Positions 15,075-22,018 of a stretch of DNA of 64,000 bases are shown one piece after another (the first letter of the stretch is position 1; the number at the start of each line of letters is the position of its first letter). A program made the translations under genes and the position numbers. This DNA comes from a virus: positions 1-64,000 of the IMG/VR virus record IMGVR_UViG_3300036780_000119. The stretch is one strand, 5' to 3'. Under the pieces are notes generated by a model. The model had not been told where the DNA came from. It did no database searches and saw only the letters and a program-made list of their open reading frames with translations.

Positions 15075-15974
15075 ATGGTCTTGTTCATATTCGCAATCAT
15101 CGTCGCAGTAATAGGTGCCGTGCTGGTGCTGGTCGCCAGGCCAGCCACCACATCTGCTGGTGCCAGGGCGGGAATGCGGGCAGGTGGCGCCGCGGCTGTC
15201 CTGCTCGGCATCATCTGTTTCTTCCTGGCCACGACAACGACGGTCGGCCCGTCAGATGTCGGCATCGAAACCGCGTTCGGCCACGTCGACGGCGACCTCA
15301 CCCCCGGTATTCACCTGGTCGCCCCGTGGGAAAGCGTCACCGTCTGGGATGACTCGGTCCAGCAAACCCAGTTCGACAGCGCGAAAGGCTCGTCTGGGTG
15401 CCTGCGGATCAGGATCGCAGGCCAGCAGTCCGCGTGCCTGGACGTGAATATTTTCTGGCGGGACAACCCGGCCGGGTCAGACGCCCAGTTCCGCGAGTAC
15501 CGCACCTTCCCGCGGGTTGCCGGGGCGTTCATGTCCCGGGCGGTTGTCACCCGGTATTTCAACAGCGTGTTTGAGAAGTTCGACCCGGTGCAGCAGGTCG
15601 CGTCCGGCACCACGTCCGGCACGACCGTGTCCACGCTCGCCGCGCAGGTGCTGACCGACATGCGCACCGCCTACGCCGGGACGATCTTCATCCAGTCGCT
15701 GTCCGCTGGGCAGATCCAGTACGACTCCTATGTCGAGTCAGCCCTCTCATCGGTGATCAAGGCGAAGGCGAACACGGCGGTCGCGCAGCAGAACGAGCAA
15801 ACCGCCCACGATCAGGCCACCGCCAACGCCGAGCTGGAGAAGAAACTCAACGCCGCGGTGATCGAGCAGGACTGCCTGAACATGACCCAGCAGCAGTTGC
15901 AGGCGGGGAACACGCTGCCGCAGGGCTGGAACTGCACCGGCAGCTCGGCTGTCGGCATCCTCGCCGGGCACTGA
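15075..15974 (+). CDS. SPFH/band-7 domain membrane protein
   Basis: 299 residues. Two N-terminal hydrophobic segments (about 2-20 and 33-52) are followed by VGPSDVGIETAFGHV and GIHLVAPWESVTVWD, the start of a band-7/prohibitin (SPFH) domain. A coiled stretch (about 240-275: NEQTAHDQATANAELEKKL) ends the protein, as in stomatin-like scaffolds. It probably sits in the membrane facing out and forms oligomers. Bacterial SPFH proteins organise membrane zones and some protect against phage; the role here is unknown. Leaderless start. Confidence 0.75.
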   Translation: MVLFIFAIIVAVIGAVLVLVARPATTSAGARAGMRAGGAAAVLLGIICFFLATTTTVGPSDVGIETAFGHVDGDLTPGIHLVAPWESVTVWDDSVQQTQFDSAKGSSGCLRIRIAGQQSACLDVNIFWRDNPAGSDAQFREYRTFPRVAGAFMSRAVVTRYFNSVFEKFDPVQQVASGTTSGTTVSTLAAQVLTDMRTAYAGTIFIQSLSAGQIQYDSYVESALSSVIKAKANTAVAQQNEQTAHDQATANAELEKKLNAAVIEQDCLNMTQQQLQAGNTLPQGWNCTGSSAVGILAGH

Positions 15975-15976
15975 CC

Positions 15977-16363
15977 ATGCGCATCAAGACCGCCGCCCTG
16001 GCCGGCCTCGCCGTGCTGCTGCTGGCTGCGGGATGTGGCAGCAGCCCCCGGCCACGCCACACCGTCACGCCACCGGTGGTGACACCGCTGCAGCAGGCCA
16101 TGCTGAAAGCGGAAATCTGCCTCAGTGAGCAGCCCGACATTCCCGGCACCGCCGGCGTGGGCACCCCCATCACGGCCGCCTGGCTGCTCGCCCACCCGGC
16201 CGCGGGCACGGTCAGGTGGGTGGAATGTGCGCAGCCCGCCGGGACGGTGAAGCCCCTGCTGGAATGCCTGGCCCCGGCGCTGCGCCGCCAGGGTGTCACC
16301 CGGCAGGCCCTCCCAGCGGACGTCAGGGCGCTGGCGAACTGCATCACCGGGGCACCGCAGTAA
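15977..16363 (+). CDS. lipoprotein
   Basis: 128 residues with a signal peptide ending in the lipobox LLAAGC (Cys about residue 20) and four further cysteines that could form disulfides. It follows the SPFH gene by two bases and is probably co-translated. An exported lipoprotein on a phage is a candidate superinfection-exclusion or host-envelope factor. Confidence 0.65.
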   Translation: MRIKTAALAGLAVLLLAAGCGSSPRPRHTVTPPVVTPLQQAMLKAEICLSEQPDIPGTAGVGTPITAAWLLAHPAAGTVRWVECAQPAGTVKPLLECLAPALRRQGVTRQALPADVRALANCITGAPQ

Positions 16364-16391
16364 CGACCTCATGGCCTGGAAGGAGGCCAGC

Positions 16392-16604
16392 ATGCCAACC
16401 GGCGCCCAGTTCCACGGATACGACGACGGTCGCTGCGGCCTGCTCGGCAAGCAGGTCCGCGTCACCCTGGACGAGCACGTGATCATCACCGGCCGGCTCC
16501 TCGCGTTCAGCGACGTGGGCGAGTTCGTGGTGCAGGACGGCTGCGGCGACTTTCACCACTGCTGGCCGATGCTCCGCGTGGAGGAAGCCGACGATGCCCG
16601 GTAA
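16392..16604 (+). CDS. small Sm-like protein
   Basis: 70 residues starting after GGAAGGAGG. The pattern GKQVRVTLDEHVIITGRLLAFSD then FVVQDGC resembles the Sm1 motif of Sm/LSm folds. If so it might bind RNA, which would be of interest beside tRNA arrays, but the match is only by eye. Confidence 0.45.
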   Translation: MPTGAQFHGYDDGRCGLLGKQVRVTLDEHVIITGRLLAFSDVGEFVVQDGCGDFHHCWPMLRVEEADDAR

Positions 16605-17094
16605 GCATGAGCGTCACGCCGCCAGCCGGTGGGAGTGGGGCACCCAGCCAGCCCGGTCCACCGAGCTCCGTGAGGCGGTCGGGGATGACCCCCATCCGTC
16701 ACGCCGGCCACCCGGCCGCAAAGACAAACGCCACTGGTGCCGCGGCAAGCCGGGCCGCGAGCACGTCCCCGAACTCGCCATCAACCAGAGCGGCATCTAC
16801 TGGGGCCGGCAGTGCGGCTGGAAACCTTCCTGGAACGTCACCGGCCAGGACTACGACGTCACCTGGTGGTGCCGCCACCGGGAGGTGTGCGCGAACTGCG
16901 GCAAGATACTCCGCGAGGCGTGGGATGTGGAGATCACCGAATGTCCCCTCTACCCGGGCAGCCTGGCCCAGCTCATGGCCGCCCGCGAGCAGCTGAAAGA
17001 CCTGCGCATCCAGCGGGCCGGGCGGAAAACCTGGCGCAGGAAACCGGCACCGGACGGGCCGTCGCATTACCGGCGGCCACGGAAGACAAACTGA
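16594..17094 (+). CDS. Cys-containing basic hypothetical protein
   Basis: 166 residues overlapping the upstream gene. WWCRHREVCANCGKIL gives a zinc-ribbon half, and the C-terminus is very basic (RRKPAP, YRRPRK). Probably nucleic-acid binding. Its last codon overlaps the next ATG. Confidence 0.5.
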   Translation: MPGKHERHAASRWEWGTQPARSTELREAVGDDPHPSRRPPGRKDKRHWCRGKPGREHVPELAINQSGIYWGRQCGWKPSWNVTGQDYDVTWWCRHREVCANCGKILREAWDVEITECPLYPGSLAQLMAAREQLKDLRIQRAGRKTWRRKPAPDGPSHYRRPRKTN

Positions 17095-17291
17095 TGACCA
17101 CCGTCACCGAAGCCGGCCGGCGGGTACTCCAGCTGATCAGCAACGGCACCGACACCATCGACGCCCTGGAGAAAGCGACCGGCCGCGACGCGGAGGGGAT
17201 CGCCCGGACGCTGGCCGCGCTGAAACGCCGCAGCCTGATCGAACGATGGTGGGAGCGCGGCTGCATGCGGTGGCATGTCACGGGCCAGTAG
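17094..17291 (+). CDS. winged-helix DNA-binding protein
   Basis: 65 residues. VLQLISNGTDTIDALEKATGRDAEGIARTLAALKRRSLIERW is a compact winged helix like those in IclR or MarR N-termini. Its stop codon lies inside the first bases of tRNA-Ile, overlapping by 10 nt. Confidence 0.6.
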   Translation: MTTVTEAGRRVLQLISNGTDTIDALEKATGRDAEGIARTLAALKRRSLIERWWERGCMRWHVTGQ

Positions 17292-17357
17292 CTCAGCGGT
17301 CGGAGCGCGCTCCTGATAAGGGCGAGGTCGAACGTTCAACTCGTTCCTGGCCCACCA
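17282..17357 (+). tRNA. tRNA-Ile (GAT)
   Basis: Acceptor GGGCCAG/CTGGCCC perfect, loop CTGATAA on CGCTC/GGGCG, CCA encoded. A T-arm-like hairpin (TCAG-TTCGATT-CTGA) follows at about 17361. Confidence 0.93.
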
Positions 17358-17429
17358 AGTTCAGTTCGATTCTGAGGGAGAAGACAATGGGCAGTTTCTG
17401 TAAACAGGTGCAGCGAACATGAACGCTGC

Positions 17430-17500
17430 GCCCCGCAAGCATTAACGTGATGCAATCGGCTTTTAACCGATGGAACGGGGATCAATACCTCGGCGGGGCA
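17430..17500 (+). tRNA. tRNA-Lys (TTT)
   Basis: Acceptor GCCCCGC/GCGGGGC perfect, loop CTTTTAA on ATCGG/CCGAT; T loop ATCAATA departs from TTC. A perfect GCAGCG/CGCTGC hairpin ends at its 5' side. Confidence 0.88.
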
Positions 17501-17501
17501 C

Positions 17502-18221
17502 GTGACTACACCACTTATCGTCCGGTACGCCGCCAGGCACCTGAGTGAACGGCAGCGGATCCGGCTCGCCAGAACCATGTACACGGCAGGCGGCTGGATC
17601 TGGGCACACGTCAAGCTGTACAAGCGGATGTACACGATGGAACTTGACGAGGCCACCGGCGAGTTCACCTTCCCCCCGGCGCCGCGGCGGTGGATTGGTG
17701 TTCGCTGGGCGCTGGAATGGGGCCTGATTCATTCGGAGGTGATCGACCCGGTCCACTATCCGCATTGGGCTTACCAGCATCAGCGGTGCACCGTGACATG
17801 CGGCGTGTGCGGGGGGATGGCATGCGACGCAAACGGATGCACCGGGCCTCCCGGCGCGGAACAACCCGGGTTACCGGCGTCTCACCACGTACACGACGAA
17901 CAGGATGGCCAGCGCCATCCCGGCGGCGACCGTGCCGAGCCGGGTGGCCACCACCGCTGCCCTGCTCCCACCGGGGCCACCGCCCCCGTCCAGTGCGCCG
18001 GTGAGCGCCGCCGCAGCGCCGGCGATGAGGAGGATCCCACCGAGGATGGTCATCCGCCGGATCCGCTGCCGTGCGGCCTGGTTCATGTGTCTGGGCCGTA
18101 CATGGTGAGGGTGGTGGCGAGTTTGGTGGTGGCGTGGCCGGTCTGGCCGGTGTGGGCCTGGGCGTCGCCGCCGGTGAGTTCACCGCAGGTGGCACACGTC
18201 ACGGCAACAGCGTTGTGGTAG
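17502..18221 (+). CDS. hypothetical protein, C-terminal half doubtful
   Basis: GTG start right after tRNA-Lys. Residues 1-120 look coding (LARTMYTAGGWIWAHVKLYKRMYTMEL, CGVCGGMACDANGC). From about 17871 the frame runs antisense to two convincing leftward genes and becomes low-complexity, so the natural C-terminus is probably earlier or a frameshift has opened it. Confidence 0.4.
   Translation: MTTPLIVRYAARHLSERQRIRLARTMYTAGGWIWAHVKLYKRMYTMELDEATGEFTFPPAPRRWIGVRWALEWGLIHSEVIDPVHYPHWAYQHQRCTVTCGVCGGMACDANGCTGPPGAEQPGLPASHHVHDEQDGQRHPGGDRAEPGGHHRCPAPTGATAPVQCAGERRRSAGDEEDPTEDGHPPDPLPCGLVHVSGPYMVRVVASLVVAWPVWPVWAWASPPVSSPQVAHVTATALW
17871..18086 (-). CDS. small membrane protein, two helices
   Basis: 71 residues: basic start (MNQAARQRIRRM), hydrophobic 13-33, Gly-rich loop, hydrophobic 48-68, ending VVRRR. 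Classic small inner-membrane protein. Its ATG overlaps the stop of the upstream leftward gene. Confidence 0.6.
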   Translation of the reverse strand: MNQAARQRIRRMTILGGILLIAGAAAALTGALDGGGGPGGSRAAVVATRLGTVAAGMALAILFVVYVVRRR

Positions 18222-18367
18222 GCGAGCACTTTGACGCCCTTGCCGCTTGGCCAGTCTTCTGGCTGCGCATTCGCCGGTTCGGCTGGTTCGGGTGAGCCGT
18301 ATCTGGCGCGGTTGGCCGCGGCGAGTTCGGCTAGTTCCCCGGGGGGGAGGGAGGGCTGGGGGCTCAT
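18083..18367 (-). CDS. hypothetical protein with CATC zinc pair
   Basis: 94 residues. Acidic N-terminus, then VTCATCGELTGGDAQAHTGQTGH, a CxxC..H..H arrangement resembling a C2H2 zinc site. Coupled to the membrane protein downstream by ATGA. Confidence 0.55.
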   Translation of the reverse strand: MSPQPSLPPGELAELAAANRARYGSPEPAEPANAQPEDWPSGKGVKVLAYHNAVAVTCATCGELTGGDAQAHTGQTGHATTKLATTLTMYGPDT

Positions 18368-18397
18368 GGCACGTTACCCTAACAATCCTGTTGCGTC

Positions 18398-18652
18398 ATG
18401 AAAACACCCCCTCTCCAGAACGGTGGCCCACCCATGGCAGCCGAACCCCGCACCGTACCCGTATCCGTCGTGTTCCCCCGCTCCACCGTCAACGCAATGA
18501 AACAGGCACACGGGGAAGCGGCACGATCCCGCTGGATCCTCGCAGTGATCCAGGACCGGCTCCACAGCGGCCACGCCGGCCCACACGAACAGGCACTCCT
18601 GAACGGAGACGGCAGTGACCAGGATGCGGGCCGGAGACTTCCCACTGAATGA
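18398..18652 (+). CDS. ribbon-helix-helix-like protein
   Basis: 84 residues (a later ATG at 18434 is possible). VPVSVVFPRSTVNAMKQ then ARSRWILAVIQDRL fits an RHH fold: a beta strand and two helices. Probably a DNA-binding regulator. It overlaps the next gene. Confidence 0.5.
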   Translation: MKTPPLQNGGPPMAAEPRTVPVSVVFPRSTVNAMKQAHGEAARSRWILAVIQDRLHSGHAGPHEQALLNGDGSDQDAGRRLPTE

Positions 18653-18851
18653 ATGGACCGAACACGACACCGCCAGATGCCCCGAATGCGGCGGCCGGCC
18701 ATGTGAGCTGCGCCGCTGCCTGAAAGTTCTCGGCCCATCCCACCTGCCCGGCATGCAGATGAAAATGGACGCGGCAGAAAGGTGGGAAGGCCGCTGCACC
18801 GTGTGCGGCTGGACCGGCCCCGCCACCCCTCACCCCTCGGGCAGCCGGTAG
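18615..18851 (+). CDS. zinc-finger-like protein, 78 aa
   Basis: GTG start. CPECGG and CTVCGW flank about 45 residues, a zinc-ribbon spacing seen in small phage proteins. Its 3' end overlaps the convergent gene by 22 bases. Confidence 0.5.
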   Translation: MTRMRAGDFPLNEWTEHDTARCPECGGRPCELRRCLKVLGPSHLPGMQMKMDAAERWEGRCTVCGWTGPATPHPSGSR

Positions 18852-19207
18852 ATACACCGGTGCCGCTGGCCGGGATGCCGCCACGCCACGATACGCAGCG
18901 TGTATCTGGCCCCGGTAGCCACGATGCTCCAGTCCTGGGTGCGGGGCGGGAACTGGATCGTCGTCGGCAGCGGAGTGTCCATGTCCCTCACGTTAAGAGT
19001 CCCCGGGCCGGCCCAGAAGTCAGCAAAGACACCCCGGCCCGAGGTGCCCGTGGTCACCGTTCCCGGGTATTTGCTGCGGCAGTCCGCTTCCAGGATGATC
19101 ACATCCGGTGTGGCGTACAGCACGTCAACGTTGTTCACCACGAGCTGTCCCTGGGTGACGGTGATCCCGGCGGCGTGGTCAGTCACTGCATGCTCTGATC
19201 CCTGCAT
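18830..19207 (-). CDS. hypothetical protein, 125 aa
   Basis: Beta-rich protein (ITVTQGQLVVNNVDVLYAT, VIILEADCRSKYPG). Reads like a small extracellular or capsid-decorating fold but no family is recognised. Monocistronic and leftward, just before the second tRNA array. Confidence 0.5.
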   Translation of the reverse strand: MQGSEHAVTDHAAGITVTQGQLVVNNVDVLYATPDVIILEADCRSKYPGTVTTGTSGRGVFADFWAGPGTLNVRDMDTPLPTTIQFPPRTQDWSIVATGARYTLRIVAWRHPGQRHRCIYRLPEG

Positions 19208-19241
19208 AAACCGGTCATCCTAACTCACCGGCCGGATCCCA

Positions 19242-19314
19242 GCGCCTGTAGCTCAACTGGACAGAGCGCCGCCTTCTAAGCGGCAGGCCGCAGGTTCGAC
19301 CCCTGCCAGGCGCG
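19242..19314 (+). tRNA. tRNA-Arg (TCT)
   Basis: Acceptor GCGCCTG/CAGGCGC perfect, loop CTTCTAA on GCCGC/GCGGC, T arm GCAGG/CCTGC. Confidence 0.93.
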
Positions 19315-19316
19315 CA

Positions 19317-19372
19317 GGGTGGATGCGTATCACCCCCGTTTTGCACGGGGATGGGAGGCGGCGCATCCACCC
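19317..19372. repeat. spacer hairpin, 11-bp arms
   Basis: GGGTGGATGCG and CGCATCCACCC enclose an inner CCCCGT/ACGGGG stem between tRNA-Arg and tRNA-Glu. Confidence 0.65.
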
Positions 19373-19378
19373 GTTTTG

Positions 19379-19450
19379 GCCCCGTTGGAGGAACGGCAAC
19401 TCACCCGGTTCTCAGCCGGGAGATCACCGGGTCAGCACCGGTACGGGGTA
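19379..19450 (+). tRNA. tRNA-Glu (CTC)
   Basis: Acceptor GCCCCGT/ACGGGGT, loop TTCTCAG on CCCGG/CCGGG; T loop GTCAGCA lacks the TTC start. Confidence 0.83.
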
Positions 19451-19451
19451 C

Positions 19452-19576
19452 GGAGACCAGGCACGGCCGCCTAGAGATCCTCACCGATTCCATGGACGTG
19501 TCAGGGGATTGCTCGTGCATAGGTGAACAAAGTCCGTTGGAAACCCGGCAAGCGTACCGCCCTCTACCTGGTCTCC
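19452..19576. repeat. long spacer hairpin, 10-bp arms
   Basis: GGAGACCAGG and CCTGGTCTCC bracket the whole 125-nt spacer between the two tRNA-Glu genes. Confidence 0.55.
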
Positions 19577-19581
19577 CCGTT

Positions 19582-19664
19582 GCCGCTGTTGCTCTGCTGG
19601 CTAGGGGCCGCCGGGCCTTCAACCCGGATAAGCGACGCGGGTTCAATTCCCGCCAGCGGCACCA
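19582..19664 (+). tRNA. tRNA-Glu (TTC), C33
   Basis: Acceptor GCCGCTG/CAGCGGC perfect, CCA encoded. Stem CCGGG/CCCGG, loop CCTTCAA, so C33. An extra base lies at position 26 and the variable loop is 9 nt. If the loop were shifted by one it would read TCA (opal), but the stem would then break. Confidence 0.75.
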
Positions 19665-19685
19665 AACACGCCCAAATATTACCGG

Positions 19686-19713
19686 CTAGTTGCAGCCCGC
19701 ATAGCCATACGCT
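19686..19713 (+). promoter_or_regulatory. leaderless-type promoter motif, copy 4, ahead of a tRNA
   Basis: CTAGTTGCA, 13 nt, TACGCT, preceded by ATATTACCGG. Six bases after the -10 box lies the first base of tRNA-Met, so transcription may start at the mature tRNA end. Confidence 0.55.
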
Positions 19714-19718
19714 AGCAG

Positions 19719-19791
19719 CGCGGTGTGGAGGAGTTCGGTACCTCGGCAGGCTCATAATCTGCAGGCCTCAGTTCAAATCTGAGCACCGCTA
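19719..19791 (+). tRNA. tRNA-Met (CAT)
   Basis: Loop CTCATAA on GCAGG/TCTGC; D stem GAGG/CCTC; acceptor CGCGGTG/CACCGCT with a C1-T72 mismatch. An unpaired position 1 is an initiator trait, but the GGG/CCC anticodon-stem pairs of initiators are missing. Confidence 0.87.
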
Positions 19792-19792
19792 C

Positions 19793-19866
19793 TGCGGGGT
19801 GGCCAATGCGGGAAGGCACCGGATTCATGCTCCGGCATATGCGGGTTCGATCCCCCGTCCCCGCTA
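19793..19866 (+). tRNA. tRNA with CAT anticodon (Met or lysidine Ile)
   Basis: Loop TTCATGC on CCGGA/TCCGG; acceptor TGCGGGG/CCCCGCT with a T1-T72 mismatch; the T loop is 8 nt. It could be elongator Met or Ile2 after lysidine modification. Confidence 0.82.
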
Positions 19867-19917
19867 CGAGGTGCCACGGTGACCGTATCCTGCTCCGGTC
19901 ATCGCGGCGCCACCCAT

Positions 19918-19991
19918 TCTCCCGTGGCCTAAATTGGCAGGGCTCTGGATTGTTAATCCAGTGTGTAGACGTTCGAATCGTCTCGGGAGAG
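19918..19991 (+). tRNA. tRNA-Asn (GTT)
   Basis: Acceptor TCTCCCG/CGGGAGA perfect, loop TTGTTAA on CTGGA/TCCAG, discriminator G. Confidence 0.93.
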
Positions 19992-19998
19992 CGGAAGG

Positions 19999-20427
19999 GT
20001 GGATACATCCGTGCCATATGCGGATCCCGGGCGCCAACGTGAATATCAGCGTTTTTGGATTGCTCAGCGCCGGGCAACGTGGTTCACCGGGAAAGTATGC
20101 GACGAGTGTGGGACGGCGCAGAACCTTGAGCTAGACCACAAGGATCCGTCAACCAAAGTTACTCATGCCGTATGGAGTTGGTCAGCTAAGCGACGAGAAG
20201 CAGAACTCGCAAAGTGCCGCGCCTTGTGCTTCAAATGCCACCTGGCCAAATCCGGTGGTGAACATGCCAAAGGTGAACATAACGGCATGGCTAAGCTAAC
20301 GGAGAAGGATGTTATAACTATCCGCGCGTCGCCTTTGGGACACCGTCCTCTCGCTCGGGCTCTCGGTGTGGATGAGGCGACCGTCCGTGGTATTCGTTCG
20401 GGCCGGACATGGAAACACGTTGCGTAG
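19999..20427 (+). CDS. HNH endonuclease with C-terminal helix-turn-helix
   Basis: 142 residues from a GTG (19999 or 20011). CDECGTAQNLELDHKDP and CRALCFKCHLAKSGGEH form an HNH nuclease with its zinc Cys pairs; His in LDH is the general base. Residues 100-142 (KLTEKDVITIRAS, LARALGVDEATVRGIRSGRTWKHVA) are the helix-turn-helix common in phage HNH homing enzymes. It starts 8 nt after tRNA-Asn. It is a paralogue of the gene at 24184. Confidence 0.82.
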   Translation: MDTSVPYADPGRQREYQRFWIAQRRATWFTGKVCDECGTAQNLELDHKDPSTKVTHAVWSWSAKRREAELAKCRALCFKCHLAKSGGEHAKGEHNGMAKLTEKDVITIRASPLGHRPLARALGVDEATVRGIRSGRTWKHVA

Positions 20428-20438
20428 TTGTGCAGCGT

Positions 20439-20512
20439 GGGGGTGTAGCTCAGTTGGTTAGAGCATCGGATTGTCGATCCGAAGGTCGCGCGTTCAAGTC
20501 GCGTCATCCCCG
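20439..20512 (+). tRNA. tRNA-Asp (GTC)
   Basis: Acceptor GGGGGTG/CATCCCC, loop TTGTCGA on TCGGA/TCCGA, T arm GCGCG/CGCGT, discriminator G. Confidence 0.93.
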
Positions 20513-20608
20513 CTGGGAGGGCCGAGGTTCGCCCTTGGAGTAAAGCCGGGATCGCGTTAACTCCCGGTCCGGTCCTCCCGCCCACCAGAACCACCCGGAT
20601 ATCATCCG

Positions 20609-20635
20609 GTAGTTGCAGGCACCTACCGGTAGTTT
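20609..20635 (+). promoter_or_regulatory. leaderless-type promoter motif, copy 5
   Basis: GTAGTTGCA, 12 nt, TAGTTT, then 7 nt to the ATG at 20643. Preceded by ATATCATCC. Confidence 0.7.
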
Positions 20636-20642
20636 TTCCTGC

Positions 20643-20870
20643 ATGGTGCGAGGGGAAATCCCTGGTGAATTTGTTCAGTTCACATGCCGGCTGATCCCGT
20701 CTGTGGCGCAGGTACTGGCCGATGCGTCCACGCGTGAGGGATTGTCCCGGACAGACATCACGAACCGCGCCTTGCAGGTGTACAGCTTCCTGCTGGCCGA
20801 ATCACACGCCGGCAGTGATCTGCTCATCCGCCGGCCCGGTGATGAGCTGATGCTGGTGCGCCTGTTCTGA
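20643..20870 (+). CDS. ribbon-helix-helix protein
   Basis: 75 residues. VQFTCRLIPSVAQVLADASTREGLSRTDITNRALQVYSFLL follows the RHH pattern of strand, helix, turn, helix. The ATG at 20643 is chosen because the TAGTTT box ends 7 nt before it; no Shine-Dalgarno is present. Probably a small transcription regulator. Confidence 0.65.
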   Translation: MVRGEIPGEFVQFTCRLIPSVAQVLADASTREGLSRTDITNRALQVYSFLLAESHAGSDLLIRRPGDELMLVRLF

Positions 20871-20874
20871 AAAT

Positions 20875-20946
20875 GCCCGCTTAGCTCACTGGGAGAGCAC
20901 CCCTTTGACGGGGGGGAGGCAGGAGGTCCGATTCCTCCAGTGGGCA
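20875..20946 (+). tRNA. tRNA-Val (GAC)
   Basis: Acceptor GCCCGCT/AGTGGGC, loop TTGACGG on CCCCT/GGGGG, T arm GGAGG/CCTCC. Begins four bases after the RHH gene. Confidence 0.9.
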
Positions 20947-20975
20947 CATGTCAAATCCTGGAAGGGGAACACGGG

Positions 20976-21194
20976 GTGCCTGAGGATCCGGAAAGCGGCT
21001 GGAAGTGGCATGTCGCCCGCGCCGAAGAAGCACTTGAAGCAGCCGCCCGGTCCGGCCTGCCAACCGAACGGATCCAGGCCCACACCGCACGGGCCCGCGG
21101 CCATCTTGAGGTAGCCAGGGAGATGCGGTCGGCCTGGACGTGGCGCCGGTTCGAGGGACAGGTGATGGCGGGAGAAACGGCCCCAGGCAAGTGA
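20976..21194 (+). CDS. hypothetical helical protein, 72 aa
   Basis: GTG start behind GGAAGGGG. A WHVARAEEALEAAARSGL..IQAHTARARGHLEVAREM pattern indicates two amphipathic helices, a small TPR-like unit. The stop overlaps the next GTG. Confidence 0.5.
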   Translation: MPEDPESGWKWHVARAEEALEAAARSGLPTERIQAHTARARGHLEVAREMRSAWTWRRFEGQVMAGETAPGK

Positions 21195-21598
21195 AACTGT
21201 ATCTGGCAGGGCCGATGCGCGGCTGGCCCGAATTCAATCACCCTGGTTTCCGTGCCGCCGCCAGGCTGCTCCGCGACGCCGGCCATGTGGTGTTCAGCCC
21301 AGCAGAACACGACCGGGCGATGGGCCTGGACACGTCGGGAATGCGGGGCGACCTGGCTGAGACTGAGCATGTGGTGCCGTTGCGGGTTCTCCTCGCCGCG
21401 GACTTGGCCTGGATCTGCGGGGAGGCGCAGGGCTTGGTGGTGATGCCCGGGTGGGAAGCGTCCCTGGGGTGCCGGGCGGAGGTGGCGGTTGCGTTCACGC
21501 TGGGGTTGCCGGTGTGGCCACTGGATGAATTCCTCGCTGTGGGAGTGGATGCCCGGCGCGTGCTGGCGGTTCCTGCGATCACGGTGGAGGCCGCGTGA
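21191..21598 (+). CDS. nucleoside deoxyribosyltransferase-like protein (DUF4406/SLOG-like)
   Basis: 135 residues. KLYLAGPMRGWPEFNHPGF, FSPAEHD and ADLAWICGEAQGLVVMPGWEASLGCRAEVAVA match the DUF4406 family. Its fold is shared with nucleoside 2-deoxyribosyltransferases and SLOG sensors; the GxPMxG loop and the acidic WExS segment would line the nucleotide pocket. A role in phage nucleotide salvage or signal turnover is possible. Coupled at both ends. Confidence 0.7.
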   Translation: MKLYLAGPMRGWPEFNHPGFRAAARLLRDAGHVVFSPAEHDRAMGLDTSGMRGDLAETEHVVPLRVLLAADLAWICGEAQGLVVMPGWEASLGCRAEVAVAFTLGLPVWPLDEFLAVGVDARRVLAVPAITVEAA

Positions 21599-21987
21599 CC
21601 GTGACAGTGGTCCGCGGGGACGCTCGTGATCTGCCGTTGCCGGACGGCTCGGTGGACTTGATCATTACCAGCCCCCCCTATTTCGGATTGCGTTCCTACA
21701 CGGACGCCGGCGAGCACTACGACGGCCAGATCGGCTCCGAGGCGACCCCCGCCGAGTGGCTGGCGGCTGCGCGCAACGTGGCTGCTGGTGTGGCGGCACC
21801 GGGCTATCCCCGTGGGCGGTGGGGCGCTGGCTGCGGGTGCTGCGATCATCGGGGCTGGACTCCAGGCCGGCGGTGGCACCGGGATTCTCGTGATCCTGCT
21901 TGGTTTGATGACTGGCGGGGTGGGCGTGTTCTTCGTCGCGTGGGGTCTTGGTTTCAGCAGCGGCTAAGGCGACGGCGGGAAAGCTAA
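21595..21987 (+). pseudogene. DNA methyltransferase N-terminal fragment
   Basis: VTVVRGDARDLPLPDGSVDLIITSPPYFGLRSYTD is the start of an N4-cytosine or N6-adenine methyltransferase with catalytic motif IV TSPPY. Similarity stops after about 60 residues and the rest of the frame is low-complexity. A different frame within the same tail encodes a hydrophobic peptide. The gene seems truncated by recombination. Confidence 0.65.
21788..21967 (+). CDS. possible small membrane protein
   Basis: A GTG opens 59 codons rich in Gly/Ala/Val/Ile/Leu with two likely membrane segments (GALAAGAAIIGAGL and GILVILLGLMTGGVGVFF). It overlaps the methyltransferase remnant in another frame, so the junction near 21785 may fuse the ends of two former genes. 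Confidence 0.4.
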   Translation: MWRHRAIPVGGGALAAGAAIIGAGLQAGGGTGILVILLGLMTGGVGVFFVAWGLGFSSG

Positions 21988-22018
21988 GCCCTGCGTAACT
22001 ACCTGGTGGTGAGAGTCC

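Noticed and set aside
19582-19664. Opal suppressor tRNA (TCA anticodon)
   Set aside because: Shifting the loop by one base to restore U33 breaks the perfect CCGGG/CCCGG stem.
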